Shown here piece after piece: positions 1-8,248 of a stretch of DNA of 64,000 nucleotides. The stretch is from Legionella impletisoli (GTDB lineage Bacteria > Pseudomonadota > Gammaproteobacteria > Legionellales > Legionellaceae), in NCBI RefSeq assembly GCF_900639875.1, contig NZ_CAAAIA010000004.1, positions 124,001-188,000 on the forward strand. Reading direction: 5' to 3'. Both the position numbers and the translations under genes were made by a program. How positions within the stretch are numbered: position 1 is the first letter of the stretch; every line of letters starts with the position of its first letter. The notes under the pieces are model-generated. The model worked only from the letters and a program-made list of their open reading frames with translations, was not told the DNA's origin and did not search any database.

Positions 1-135
1 ACGTATCTCAGTCGCATTAAAACTCAAGGTGCTGATGAAGCAAAGCATGCGTTTCGCTCTTCAATTTGGCGAAATCAGGGTGAGCAGTGGAGAATGGTTT
101 TTCATCAAGCAACGCCAATTCCTGCACTGACTTAA
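1..135 (+). CDS. 3' end of an NTF2-like (DUF4440-type) protein, partial
   Basis: The last 44 codons of a gene that begins before the window; the reading frame is open from base 1 and stops with TAA at 133-135. The tail contains SSIWRNQGEQWRMVFHQ, an alternating polar/hydrophobic strand pattern with Trp-Arg spacing as in the final beta strands of small NTF2-like/DUF4440 proteins. That family assignment is a guess from about 40 residues. The next gene, on the other strand, ends directly at base 136, so the two are convergent with no intergenic space. Confidence 0.5.
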   Translation, partial: TYLSRIKTQGADEAKHAFRSSIWRNQGEQWRMVFHQATPIPALT

Positions 136-591
136 TCAGTATTCAATGGCATAAGTCCGTTTGATGTGTAAGGTTTTTTCGATTTCAGCGACCGCATTTC
201 CATCTTCATCGATGACGGTAATTAAAAAAATGGGCTCATATTTTTCTTGTTGATCAACCTGTTTTTTAATGGCTTGTACTTCTTCAGAGGTTAAAGAAAA
301 TTTGGCATACACCGTTTTTCTGCCAGGTTTCTTATAGCGAATTTTTGCAGATTTATCCCAGACAACATACCCTTTCCCCAGTTGTTTAATGAGCATCAAC
401 ATATAAAAAGGGTCGGTCATGGTATATAAAGATCCTCCAAAATGAGCACCAACGTAATTTTGGTTCCAAAATCGTAGCTTCATTTCTACCAGAATAAATG
501 AATAATCCTTTTTAAAATCCTTTACGCGTATACCCGCACCCAGGAAAGGAGGCCAAAAACGCATTAATCTTAATAGCCATTTTGCGCTCAT
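136..591 (-). CDS. DUF4442 hotdog-fold protein (thioesterase-like)
   Basis: A 151-residue protein with the layout of DUF4442 hotdog proteins: an N-terminal helix (LLRLMRFWPPFLGAGIRV), the strand block VEMKLRFWNQNYVGAHFGGS, the long central helix starting at about TDPFYMLMLIKQLG, and then the sheet containing WDKSAKIRYKKPGR. Hotdog proteins of this group are thought to act on acyl thioesters; the substrate is unknown. The start codon overlaps the stop of the upstream MFS gene by 4 nt (ATGA), so the two are probably co-transcribed and translationally coupled. No signal peptide or membrane segment is visible. The family call is good; the enzymatic role is inferred only. Confidence 0.75.
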   Translation of the reverse strand: MSAKWLLRLMRFWPPFLGAGIRVKDFKKDYSFILVEMKLRFWNQNYVGAHFGGSLYTMTDPFYMLMLIKQLGKGYVVWDKSAKIRYKKPGRKTVYAKFSLTSEEVQAIKKQVDQQEKYEPIFLITVIDEDGNAVAEIEKTLHIKRTYAIEY

Positions 592-1898
592 GATAATACT
601 CCTTTGTGGTTTTTTATCAGCATCTTATCCTTAGGCAACCATAACACTAAAAAACAACAGACTAATAAGGAGATAACTAGAATTCCGAATGCAAACTGAT
701 AATCATGAACCGAAAATAAAGGGGTGCCAAACTCTGTTTTGGCCCCGTTCCATTTATATTCTAGTGCATAACCAATCAATGGCTGGTACAGTCCTGCTCC
801 TATTGTCACAATAAAATTTGCCATGGCTGTTGCCATGCCCGTTGCCAAGGGTGGACTCAATTCTTTAGCTATGGCAAAGACAAGAATTTGCGGTGCAGCA
901 AAGACCCCAATTAAAAATAATAAAACATACGCCACGGAAATGGATATCCCAGGCAAATAAATCAAAATGTACGAGCTTAATAGGCAACCAATACTGCCAA
1001 TAAATAAAGGAATTTTACGGCTTGTTATTTTATTTGATAAATGGCCAACAAGGGGGGAGGCGATAGCGAAGCCTAAAAAGACTAACGAAGTGGCCGAGGC
1101 AGCTTCCGCACTTAAAATATGATATTTTCTTGCGATAAAATCAACTCCCCAAAGCGAAGCGAAGACCGATATTGGCAAAAATAGGAACAAACCTACCACC
1201 CCATTTAACCAGGTATAAAATGAGCGTGATAAAAGGCCAAAACGTTGCCAAATGTTCCCCCATGAGTGATATTCTTCCGGAGTTTTGGCTAATAAAGCTT
1301 TGGGTCTTTTTTTAATGAAGAGGAATAAAAAAATGGATAAAATAAATCCAGCAAGCCCAGTTAAATAAACGGCATGCTTCCATCCAAAATCATAAACCAT
1401 ATAAGATAATACATTATCTGCTGTAACAGCACCGAGTGTACCAATTGTTGAAGTGAGGCCTGCAAAGAGCGCAAATCGATTCTCAGGTAACCAGATGGCG
1501 GCAAGTTTTAATGCACCCACAAAGGCAAATGCAGAGCCTATCCCCATCAGTGCTCGTGCGAAGCAACCGATGAAATAAGAATGCGTAAAAGCAAAGAGTA
1601 CGGCCCCTATAGCGCAAATCAAGCAAGAAAGGGTTAGAACGTTACGCGGACTGTATTTATCCACCACGACGCCAGCGGGCAGTTGTAAAGGAGTATACGT
1701 GTAGTAGTAAAAAGCCGATAAAAGCCCAATTTGACCAGCATTAACACCATAACTGCTCATTAACGGGTGAATCATAATGCTTGGCATAATGCGCAATAAA
1801 AAATCATAAAAGTAAAAAATCGTGGCAAGTAAGCAAATGAACCATGGAACGATTGTGGTATTAAAAATTGGTGATTTAAGAGGTTTTCTTCGTATCAT
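588..1898 (-). CDS. MFS transporter
   Basis: A 436-residue, very hydrophobic protein with about 12 membrane segments and a charged central loop (about residues 195-215), the usual MFS 6+6 arrangement. The loop between TM2 and TM3 reads GVVVDKYSPRNVL, matching the degenerate MFS motif A, and the helix RALMGIGSAFAFVGALK is typical of the fourth segment. It belongs to a broad proton-driven group common in Legionella; the substrate cannot be read from the sequence. It is the first gene of a two-gene leftward unit with the DUF4442 gene, which starts inside its stop codon. ATG at 1898 is preceded by a weak TGGA. Confidence 0.8.
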   Translation of the reverse strand: MIRRKPLKSPIFNTTIVPWFICLLATIFYFYDFLLRIMPSIMIHPLMSSYGVNAGQIGLLSAFYYYTYTPLQLPAGVVVDKYSPRNVLTLSCLICAIGAVLFAFTHSYFIGCFARALMGIGSAFAFVGALKLAAIWLPENRFALFAGLTSTIGTLGAVTADNVLSYMVYDFGWKHAVYLTGLAGFILSIFLFLFIKKRPKALLAKTPEEYHSWGNIWQRFGLLSRSFYTWLNGVVGLFLFLPISVFASLWGVDFIARKYHILSAEAASATSLVFLGFAIASPLVGHLSNKITSRKIPLFIGSIGCLLSSYILIYLPGISISVAYVLLFLIGVFAAPQILVFAIAKELSPPLATGMATAMANFIVTIGAGLYQPLIGYALEYKWNGAKTEFGTPLFSVHDYQFAFGILVISLLVCCFLVLWLPKDKMLIKNHKGVLS

Positions 1899-2022
1899 GT
1901 TAAATCCATTTTACCGTCAATATAAGTTGATTTCGAACCCATTCTGAACTAATATCGCCCATCTTTTTCCCCAAGTTGCTTTGCAATATCATCACGATTA
2001 ACTTGATTTAGTTAGGAATAGT

Positions 2023-4587
2023 ATGCCAATTAAAGCCTGGTTTTATTATAAACGCGGAACTCGACGTCTTAAGCAACAACTGTGGAATGAAGCTCAAGCT
2101 GATCTTGAAGAAGCACTTCGTCTCAGTCCAACCTATGTAAAAGCCCATTACAGGCTGGCGTTACTATATTTTGAAACTTGTCGTTATGATAGAGCACTTG
2201 ACTCTTGTCATAAAGCAATGACGTACTTTTCAAAACCCTTACCTAAGGCGTTTGAATTAAAACGAAAAATTGACGAAAAGAAATCGAACCAAAGCAAAGA
2301 ACAAGAAGCGGCTATTCAAGAGTTTGAGCAATGTAAATTTGCTCAAGGGGCTGCAAGAGTTGATGAATTAATTAAGCGTATTAAAAGTACTAATAATCAA
2401 TCTAACACATTTAGGTTTAGCACGATTAATCAATCCTCTCTCAATTTACAACGTGCTCATCCTGGTGTGATTACAGCCATCGAAGTTTTGCCTAATCAAC
2501 GCGTTGCCACCGCTTCAAGTAATAAAACCATTACCATTTGGCATATGAAAGGATTATATGAAGTAAGCACGCTTTTTGGACATCAAGATGAAATTCTTTC
2601 TATTTCTTCCTTGCCAAACAATAGGTTAGTAAGTCTTTCTAAAGATAATTCAGTAAAATTATGGGATTTAAGCTCAGGAGATTGTATATCGACCATTAAA
2701 CTTCCTTATATGTTTGTAACTTCGTTTGGGGTACTTTCAGGAGGTCAGATCGTTACTTTTGGTTGTTCTTTTATTAAAAAACGGGAGTCAAATGGTCTTC
2801 ATATTTGGGATGTAAATACTGGTGATTGCTTAGCATCCTCTTGGGCTTTCTCGTCCGATGATTCGTTATGGGTAGTTAATGGTCAAATTTTTACAGCATT
2901 CTCGAGTATTTTTACAGCATTCTCGAGTAGAGTTTCTATCTGGACTTTTAGTGAACACAATAAATTAACTCGTTCTTCTACGTTTGACATTGGGACGAGA
3001 GTTACTGAAATTTTTCAACTGCAAGAGGGAAGAGTCGCTGTGGTCGGTTGGGATAAAACCGTTATTTTGAATCCTCAAACAGCGGAAACTCTGGTAACGT
3101 TTGAGCGCCGAGGGCATGTTTACTCGATGGCTGAATTCGCAAATGTTTGGGTTTTTATAAGGGGATCTGATGCGCTCCAAGTTTGGGAGCGATCGTCTGG
3201 AAAATTAATTTTTACATTAAAAATTGCATATGGGGGTCCCATGGCTATGCTTAATTCTCGCTGTGAGTTTGTCTGTGCGATGGGAAGAGATTTATCCTTA
3301 TGGGGAGCTGCCCCCGTTGCGTTCAATAAAACGGATGAAAATAGATTAATCCATGCAATTCATCAATTTCCTAATACTATTTTGGATATTGAATGGCCAC
3401 CAGAGGAAGGGTATCAAAAGATTCGCAAAAAGGTAGAGCCAATACTTAGGCAGCATAGACAAGCTCAACATGATAGAAATCGCCTTGGTGGCCTTTTAAA
3501 AATAGGAAGATTTGGTTTTCTAAGAGGTCATTATAGTGATGCTAAAATGCATTTAGAAAAAGCGTTGGCGCTAGATGCTAATAATCAAGAAGCTTGGTTT
3601 CTTTTAGGACAAACGCATCAAGCGTTAGGAAACAAGACCGAAGCACTAAACGCTTATGAACATGTGCTTGAGTCAGACTCAAATTATAAACAATCCATAG
3701 AGTTTAGTTTGGCTTTAGCGCTTGAACTTGAATCTTGGGAAAAAGTTAATGCATTCGTTGTACGTCTATTAAAAATTGACCCAAAGCATCAAGAAGCCCT
3801 CAAAATGAAACCCGTAGTAGAAGGTTACATGTTGGTATTAGGAGGTTGGTATGATCTTGCTATTGGGGAGTTCGATAGACTCATTGCACGTAACGATTCG
3901 TTACGTCCATATGCCGAAAAAGGTCGTAAAAAGGCAATCGAAGGCAAAGTTTTAAAGAATATAGCGCATGAAGAAGCACACGAAAATGCTTTATTAAATG
4001 ACAATTTAAAACAACTAAAAAAGCAAGTCGATGATGATTCAACTCATTTGGGGAGACTTATCCGCTCCATTGAACCGCTTGAATCCAAAGCAATTCAGCT
4101 TAAAAATGAAGAATATTTTCGATTAACCACAAGAGTTTTCATAAAACTTGCAAATAAAGAAATCGACGCTCAACAAAAATCTATTTTTTTCCGGTCCGCA
4201 TTACGCAGTGTTAACATTGCGCTATCTATTAATCCGACATCACAAGCATTAGCTAAAAAAAAGGCCGAGATTGAAGAAAAAATCAAAAAATTACCAAAAC
4301 ACGTTAACCCACAAACTACTTCACCCAATGAAGAACAAACGTTAAGCGCTGATGATCGAGCAAGAATTGAAGCCAAGAAAGAGGAATTACGAAAAAAGAG
4401 AAGCCCTACGCCAAAACCATCAACATCCAGGAGAGCGTCGTTTGTTGTTGATTTTAGCCAGATGAATATTCTCGATACTGGCAGAACGTCAATACAAACC
4501 CGAGGCAGTGCGCTTAGTCTATTCCAGCCTGAACAAGGAGCTTGGAACTCTCAATCGGGCACGAGAGGTAGAGCGCCCAATCCTTAA
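2023..4587 (+). CDS. TPR-WD40-TPR repeat protein, candidate secreted effector
   Basis: An 854-residue protein without signal peptide or membrane segments. Residues 1-75 are TPR-like (LWNEAQADLEEALRLSPTYV). Residues 145-440 hold five to six WD40-type blades, seen from repeated endings such as TITIWHMKG, SVKLWDLSSG, LHIWDVNTGD and LQVWERSSGK. Residues 505-570 are a second TPR pair (YSDAKMHLEKALALDANN), followed by a charged helical region and a Ser/Arg-rich C-terminus. The mixture of eukaryotic-type scaffolding repeats fits a Dot/Icm-type effector or an intracellular scaffold; that is inference. One blade contains an exact in-frame 21-bp tandem duplication (2887-2928). AGGA before ATG 2023 supports the start. 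The coiled-coil gene follows after 33 nt and may be co-transcribed. Confidence 0.75.
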   Translation: MPIKAWFYYKRGTRRLKQQLWNEAQADLEEALRLSPTYVKAHYRLALLYFETCRYDRALDSCHKAMTYFSKPLPKAFELKRKIDEKKSNQSKEQEAAIQEFEQCKFAQGAARVDELIKRIKSTNNQSNTFRFSTINQSSLNLQRAHPGVITAIEVLPNQRVATASSNKTITIWHMKGLYEVSTLFGHQDEILSISSLPNNRLVSLSKDNSVKLWDLSSGDCISTIKLPYMFVTSFGVLSGGQIVTFGCSFIKKRESNGLHIWDVNTGDCLASSWAFSSDDSLWVVNGQIFTAFSSIFTAFSSRVSIWTFSEHNKLTRSSTFDIGTRVTEIFQLQEGRVAVVGWDKTVILNPQTAETLVTFERRGHVYSMAEFANVWVFIRGSDALQVWERSSGKLIFTLKIAYGGPMAMLNSRCEFVCAMGRDLSLWGAAPVAFNKTDENRLIHAIHQFPNTILDIEWPPEEGYQKIRKKVEPILRQHRQAQHDRNRLGGLLKIGRFGFLRGHYSDAKMHLEKALALDANNQEAWFLLGQTHQALGNKTEALNAYEHVLESDSNYKQSIEFSLALALELESWEKVNAFVVRLLKIDPKHQEALKMKPVVEGYMLVLGGWYDLAIGEFDRLIARNDSLRPYAEKGRKKAIEGKVLKNIAHEEAHENALLNDNLKQLKKQVDDDSTHLGRLIRSIEPLESKAIQLKNEEYFRLTTRVFIKLANKEIDAQQKSIFFRSALRSVNIALSINPTSQALAKKKAEIEEKIKKLPKHVNPQTTSPNEEQTLSADDRARIEAKKEELRKKRSPTPKPSTSRRASFVVDFSQMNILDTGRTSIQTRGSALSLFQPEQGAWNSQSGTRGRAPNP
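2887..2928 (+). repeat. Perfect 21-bp tandem duplication inside the WD40 region
   Basis: Two adjacent identical 21-bp copies (2887-2907 and 2908-2928). They encode FTAFSSI followed by FTAFSSR, so a seven-residue unit was duplicated in frame. The lack of any divergence suggests a recent slippage event; it lengthens one strand or loop of a WD blade. Confidence 0.9.
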
Positions 4588-4620
4588 ATTATCTACGTTA
4601 ATCCTGATACCGGAGTATTT

Positions 4621-5832
4621 ATGTTTTCAATAGCGCACAGTCAATCTGAGGTGGCAGAAGCTCGCATGCAGCTCACTAAAGCACAAAATGAGGTCAGTCG
4701 TTTACATGAACAATTAAATCGCTTAGAAAAAAACTTACAAACCACCCAAACTAAGTTACACAAAGCCCGTACTAAATTTATCGCAAAGCGCGTAGAGCGT
4801 GAGGTAAAAGAAGGGGAACTAAAACAACAAAAGAACGAAAAAGCTAGAATATCGAATCAATTAAACCAAGCACAAGATGAATTAAGTTCGTTTGAGGATC
4901 AAAAAGCAAGTAAAAAAAACTTACTTAGCTCTTATGAAAAGCAAATCGAAGAAGCGACCCATGAAATAAAGCGTCTGGAAAATGAAATTAAGGAATGTGA
5001 ACGCATTATCGATATTCCGATTCCCGAGCCAAGGCATGAACAAAAAGCATATCCTATATTTGAACCCTTTACTGGAGAACTGGCTGGGTGGAGCACGACA
5101 CATGTTATCACGAATCAAGAAGAACGCACAAAAGCTCAAAAACAAAAAGAAGACGCACAAATCCGACTTCTTAAACTAAAATCAGCTAAAAACAGTGAAA
5201 GTGGTAAACAGCAGGGATTAAAATATAAACGTGATAATCTTGAGAGAGAAATTGAAGGGTTGCCTTTAAAACGAAAACAACTAGAACAACGAATTGAGCA
5301 TTTAAAAGAATCACTTCAAACGCATGATGAGAAAGTGGCTGATAAAGAGACTGAACTAAGCGAATTAAAAAGTAAGGAAGAAGAATTAAACCAAGAAGTA
5401 AAAAAAGTTGAAGCAGAAGAGCAGCAACTAGAAAGCCAGATCCCACAGAAAAAACAAGCGCTATTTTCAGCCGAAAAAGCGGTTACCAGCGCAGAATTTA
5501 TATTAGAACAACGGCTTATCCAACAACGAGCGGTTGAAGACATGGAGAGAAAATTTCCCAAACCCGCGGCAGCTGAGCGCCATCCCCTGAGTGAAGAGGA
5601 TATTGAACGGATTGCACAAGAGGAGCTTGAACGAGAAGAATCCAAATCAGATTCCCTAGACTCTATCATCTCAAGTTTTAGAGCGTTAAGAAGCCGAGGA
5701 ACAAGTCATTTTAATGAAGCAAGTAAGACAGTTAAACGTTGGCCACATCCTGCAGGGCTAAGAGCAATGGATAGCTTATATAAAGACAGAATGGGCAAGC
5801 TAAGGGAGGAATTGAATTCATTGTCCAAGTAA
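4621..5832 (+). CDS. Long coiled-coil protein of unknown function
   Basis: A 403-residue soluble protein that is almost wholly heptad-patterned coiled coil from about residue 5 to 330, rich in Glu, Lys and Gln (LHEQLNRLEKNLQTTQTKLH). One break at about residues 125-165 has Pro-rich sequence (IPIPEPRHEQ and FEPFTGELAGW), which would make a hinge between two antiparallel-capable coils, reminiscent of SMC-type hairpins but without any ATPase. The C-terminus is Ser- and Arg-rich. It follows the TPR-WD40 gene by 33 nt on the same strand. I recognise no family. Coiled-coil proteins of this sort are frequent among Legionella effectors, but nothing here proves secretion. Confidence 0.7.
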   Translation: MFSIAHSQSEVAEARMQLTKAQNEVSRLHEQLNRLEKNLQTTQTKLHKARTKFIAKRVEREVKEGELKQQKNEKARISNQLNQAQDELSSFEDQKASKKNLLSSYEKQIEEATHEIKRLENEIKECERIIDIPIPEPRHEQKAYPIFEPFTGELAGWSTTHVITNQEERTKAQKQKEDAQIRLLKLKSAKNSESGKQQGLKYKRDNLEREIEGLPLKRKQLEQRIEHLKESLQTHDEKVADKETELSELKSKEEELNQEVKKVEAEEQQLESQIPQKKQALFSAEKAVTSAEFILEQRLIQQRAVEDMERKFPKPAAAERHPLSEEDIERIAQEELEREESKSDSLDSIISSFRALRSRGTSHFNEASKTVKRWPHPAGLRAMDSLYKDRMGKLREELNSLSK

Positions 5833-5924
5833 CTTTAATCGCCCAAAAATGACGTAAAGTGCATGAAGTTTAGGGTTCAAAAGCATACTTCTCTGTGAAA
5901 TTTATTTACATTTTGCCTATACTT

Positions 5925-5953
5925 TATAATGCAAGTGTTTCAAAGGAATGAAC
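5925..5953 (+). promoter_or_regulatory. -10-like box and ribosome binding site of the first small Cys-rich gene
   Basis: TATAAT lies at 5925-5930, and TTTCAAAGGAATGAA precedes the start. The same TTTCAAAGGAATGAA string precedes the paralogous gene at 10328, also downstream of a TATAAT. AAGGA is 6 nt from ATG 5954 but directly abuts ATG 5948, which favours 5954 as the start. No convincing -35 box is seen at 16-18 nt. Confidence 0.4.
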
Positions 5954-6229
5954 ATGACCTCGCAGATTAGTATTAAAATGATCGCTTTATTAGCTATGCT
6001 TTGGCTCTCTTTCTTAATTTGTACTACGGCAAATGCTCATAAAGGCTACCTCTTGGTTGAGGAGATTGAACTTGCGCCATGTGATAATAACGTTGCTTAT
6101 GTGTATAAAGTCTCACCCTGTCGTTATCGTTATTGGACAAAATGGAATCCGATTAATCCTTATTGCCTTAAACGATGTCTTGTGGATAGTTGGCACTACG
6201 TAATTCAGTGCGAAACTCGCTGTTCATAG
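5954..6229 (+). CDS. Small secreted Cys-rich protein, paralogue of 10328-10633
   Basis: A 91-residue protein with a signal peptide (hydrophobic run LLAMLWLSFLICTTANA) and a short mature domain with six cysteines. The C-terminal half, YRYWTKWNPINPYCLKRCLV followed by YVIQC and TRC, aligns with the protein encoded at 10328 (YRYWTDWRQVSPRC, then RSCLV, YVIRC, RRC). The shared core is YRYWT-x-W, P-x-C, C-L-V, Y-V-I-x-C and a terminal Cys, so the two are paralogues, probably disulphide-bonded and periplasmic or secreted. Function is unknown. The alternative start at 5948 is too close to AAGGA. A probable terminator follows. Confidence 0.7.
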   Translation: MTSQISIKMIALLAMLWLSFLICTTANAHKGYLLVEEIELAPCDNNVAYVYKVSPCRYRYWTKWNPINPYCLKRCLVDSWHYVIQCETRCS

Positions 6230-6252
6230 GTTTTTTATTTGTATGCTTGATC

Positions 6253-6289
6253 AAAAATAGTGCTTATGGTTTAATTAAAGGCTATTTTT
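6253..6289 (+). terminator. Probable Rho-independent terminator
   Basis: AAAAATAG (6253-6260) and CTATTTTT (6282-6289) form an 8-bp stem ending in a T run, 24 nt after the small Cys-rich gene and just before the next gene. The loop is long (about 21 nt), so this is a moderate call. Confidence 0.45.
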
Positions 6290-6309
6290 CCCTGATCTAA
6301 GTATTATTT

Positions 6310-6927
6310 ATGAAAAAACTGAGTGTTGCTTTCCTATTTTTAACTACGTCCTGTCCGCTGTTTGCTAATCAATCCATCGAATTATCAATGACACTCTCTC
6401 CAGAAGATACCTATCAAGTTTCTTTGGATAATTTACAGGTTAATGTGCCTTATACCATTTCATGTCACGTTATCACGACTGATGATTCTTCTGCCCGCCT
6501 CTTGCTTGAGCCCCATTTACTGGCTTCAAGTGCTTATGGAAATGTTATGCTGAATAATCAATCGCTTCCTAGTAATTCGGATTATTTGCGTCGCGGCGAT
6601 AATGAGTTGACGTTTCGAGTCTTGGTTGGAAAAGAAGATTTTGAAAAATATAATTCCTTCAAGTTAAGCAATCCTTTAAATACTTCTTATCAAGTATCCC
6701 AATGTGTCGCCAAAGAAGAATCACCGAAACCCCAAGTCTTACAAGAGAACCGTCCCTCAAACATCAACGGCGGTTTTTTCTTTGCTTACAATGAAACAGA
6801 TTATAAGGTCACGATTGGGATTGGTAACTTTTTCCCCGAGAATTATAAAATTGAACCCCACAGCTGGAGAACAATTTGGGTTTCAACCGATAATCAAGAT
6901 ATTCGAATTAAACGAATTAGCGCTTAA
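6310..6927 (+). CDS. Secreted protein of unknown function
   Basis: A 205-residue protein with a clear signal peptide (MKKLSVAFLFLTTSCPLFAN). The mature part looks all-beta. Residues 22-135 contain alternating strands and two cysteines (SCHVI, and SQCVA near the end) that could form a disulphide. A proline/charged linker (about residues 137-152) leads to a second small beta module with GGFFFAYNETDYKVTIGIGN. I do not recognise a family. Its stop lies 11 nt inside the 3' end of the convergent protease gene. It is probably periplasmic or exported. Confidence 0.65.
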   Translation: MKKLSVAFLFLTTSCPLFANQSIELSMTLSPEDTYQVSLDNLQVNVPYTISCHVITTDDSSARLLLEPHLLASSAYGNVMLNNQSLPSNSDYLRRGDNELTFRVLVGKEDFEKYNSFKLSNPLNTSYQVSQCVAKEESPKPQVLQENRPSNINGGFFFAYNETDYKVTIGIGNFFPENYKIEPHSWRTIWVSTDNQDIRIKRISA

Positions 6928-8092
6928 ACCCTGCAGATTGAAATTCGTCAGCTTGTAATTTGGCGGCAAGCTCTTCATCGGTTAGGGTTTGCCCCACCTC
7001 TTCTTTACTAAGTGCGGCATTTGCTTTGGCTAGGATATCATCGCGTTGACTTAATAACGTAGCAAGCTCAAGTTTATACGGTATGGATTTAGATTGTTTA
7101 GCAAAAAACTTAAGGGTTGATTTGTAAACCTTTTTTTCTTGTTGGGAAAAGATGGATTCTAGTTCTTTAAGTTGCTGCTTTTCTGAAAGTGCTTCACTGA
7201 CCGGATGAAAGAAATCAGCAATGGGTTGTTGAGCTTCTAATTGACTGGATAAAGATTGGAATGTTTTTCGGAGTTGATTTCCTTTATTCCCCTGTTCGTC
7301 AAGCACTTGTACTAGCGATGCATTATAGTGGCCAAAATTACCCAGTTGATTTTTTTTCTTATGACTATAAGCACAAGTAAAATCCCCACAGGCATAGCCA
7401 TCCGTCTGCGGAATTAAAGGACCTGAAAACTGAACGGTTACTTGAGAGGGTTGCAGTCCACAAGCAGTAAGCATTTGATCGGCGAATGGTTTAATAGCAC
7501 GTGCCCCTATTGGACCGTAAGGATCAAATAATTCTAAACTAAAATTTTTTCCTATTTCCTTGGGTTTACTCAAATAAAATCCTCTCCAATGACCAGGACC
7601 AATCGCCATAAAAATATGCTCAATGGCTGGATTCGCTAGAGCTTGTTTTAAGCCTTCTACTACAGGTGAGATAGGGCTCATTCGATTTACTGGCGCTAAT
7701 ACATCAATATTTCCTTCTGATTGAGGCATAAAACGCGTGATGTCATGATCTTGCATTTGATCTCTTAGCGAGCGACGATGGATCCCAAGTTGAGAATAAT
7801 GACCTTGTTGCTGATGTTGTCTTTGGATAAGCTTAGTTTCTTTCAATAATGCTTGATTAATTTCGTCAACAATCACACCGGTTGCAATATCTAAATCAGG
7901 GGCAACCTGTAGTTCAGTGATTCGTTTAAAGAATAGACCCAAAACTTTTTCGCTTTGAGAGGCAAGAGGGCAGTCTTCTGCGGCCATTTTAAGGTTAACT
8001 TTACGAATTAGTTCTTTAGCTAAAGGACTTAATTCACCACCTCTTTGAAGCAGTGTTTCTAAATTAGCGTTTATTACCCTGGGTGATAACAT
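6917..8092 (-). CDS. Candidate CE-clan (Ulp1/C48-like) cysteine protease
   Basis: A 391-residue cytoplasmic-type protein. The central region carries in order the catalytic signature of clan CE proteases (ubiquitin-like protein proteases, YopJ and adenain relatives): His168 followed by Trp in GPGHWRGFYL, Asp190 in LELFDPYG, Gln229 in IPQTDGYACGDF, and Cys235 in the same segment. The HW, the hydrophobic strand before FD, and the Q-x5-C-G-D spacing are what I rely on. The C-terminal 100 residues are helical and acidic near the end (LTDEELAAKLQADEF), like a Dot/Icm E-block. A role as a deubiquitinase, deSUMOylase or acetyltransferase effector is inference. It is a single-gene unit, convergent with its neighbour. 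Confidence 0.65.
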   Translation of the reverse strand: MLSPRVINANLETLLQRGGELSPLAKELIRKVNLKMAAEDCPLASQSEKVLGLFFKRITELQVAPDLDIATGVIVDEINQALLKETKLIQRQHQQQGHYSQLGIHRRSLRDQMQDHDITRFMPQSEGNIDVLAPVNRMSPISPVVEGLKQALANPAIEHIFMAIGPGHWRGFYLSKPKEIGKNFSLELFDPYGPIGARAIKPFADQMLTACGLQPSQVTVQFSGPLIPQTDGYACGDFTCAYSHKKKNQLGNFGHYNASLVQVLDEQGNKGNQLRKTFQSLSSQLEAQQPIADFFHPVSEALSEKQQLKELESIFSQQEKKVYKSTLKFFAKQSKSIPYKLELATLLSQRDDILAKANAALSKEEVGQTLTDEELAAKLQADEFQSAGFKR

Positions 8093-8248
8093 GTTATTCT
8101 CTTTGGATTCTTAAAAAATAGAATATGGTTATAGTTTATTAAAAAAAGATTAAGAGAAGATTAAGATACAGTCTCTACTGTCATACTAAAAACTTGCAAA
8201 GCCGATCAGTTCATTTCATGTTATCCTGATTAAAGAATTTTATTTAAA

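Noticed and set aside
4982..5179. 65-codon plus-strand frame inside the coiled-coil gene
   Set aside because: It lies fully inside a longer, well supported frame and has no ribosome site; Lys/Glu-rich coding sequence often opens other frames.
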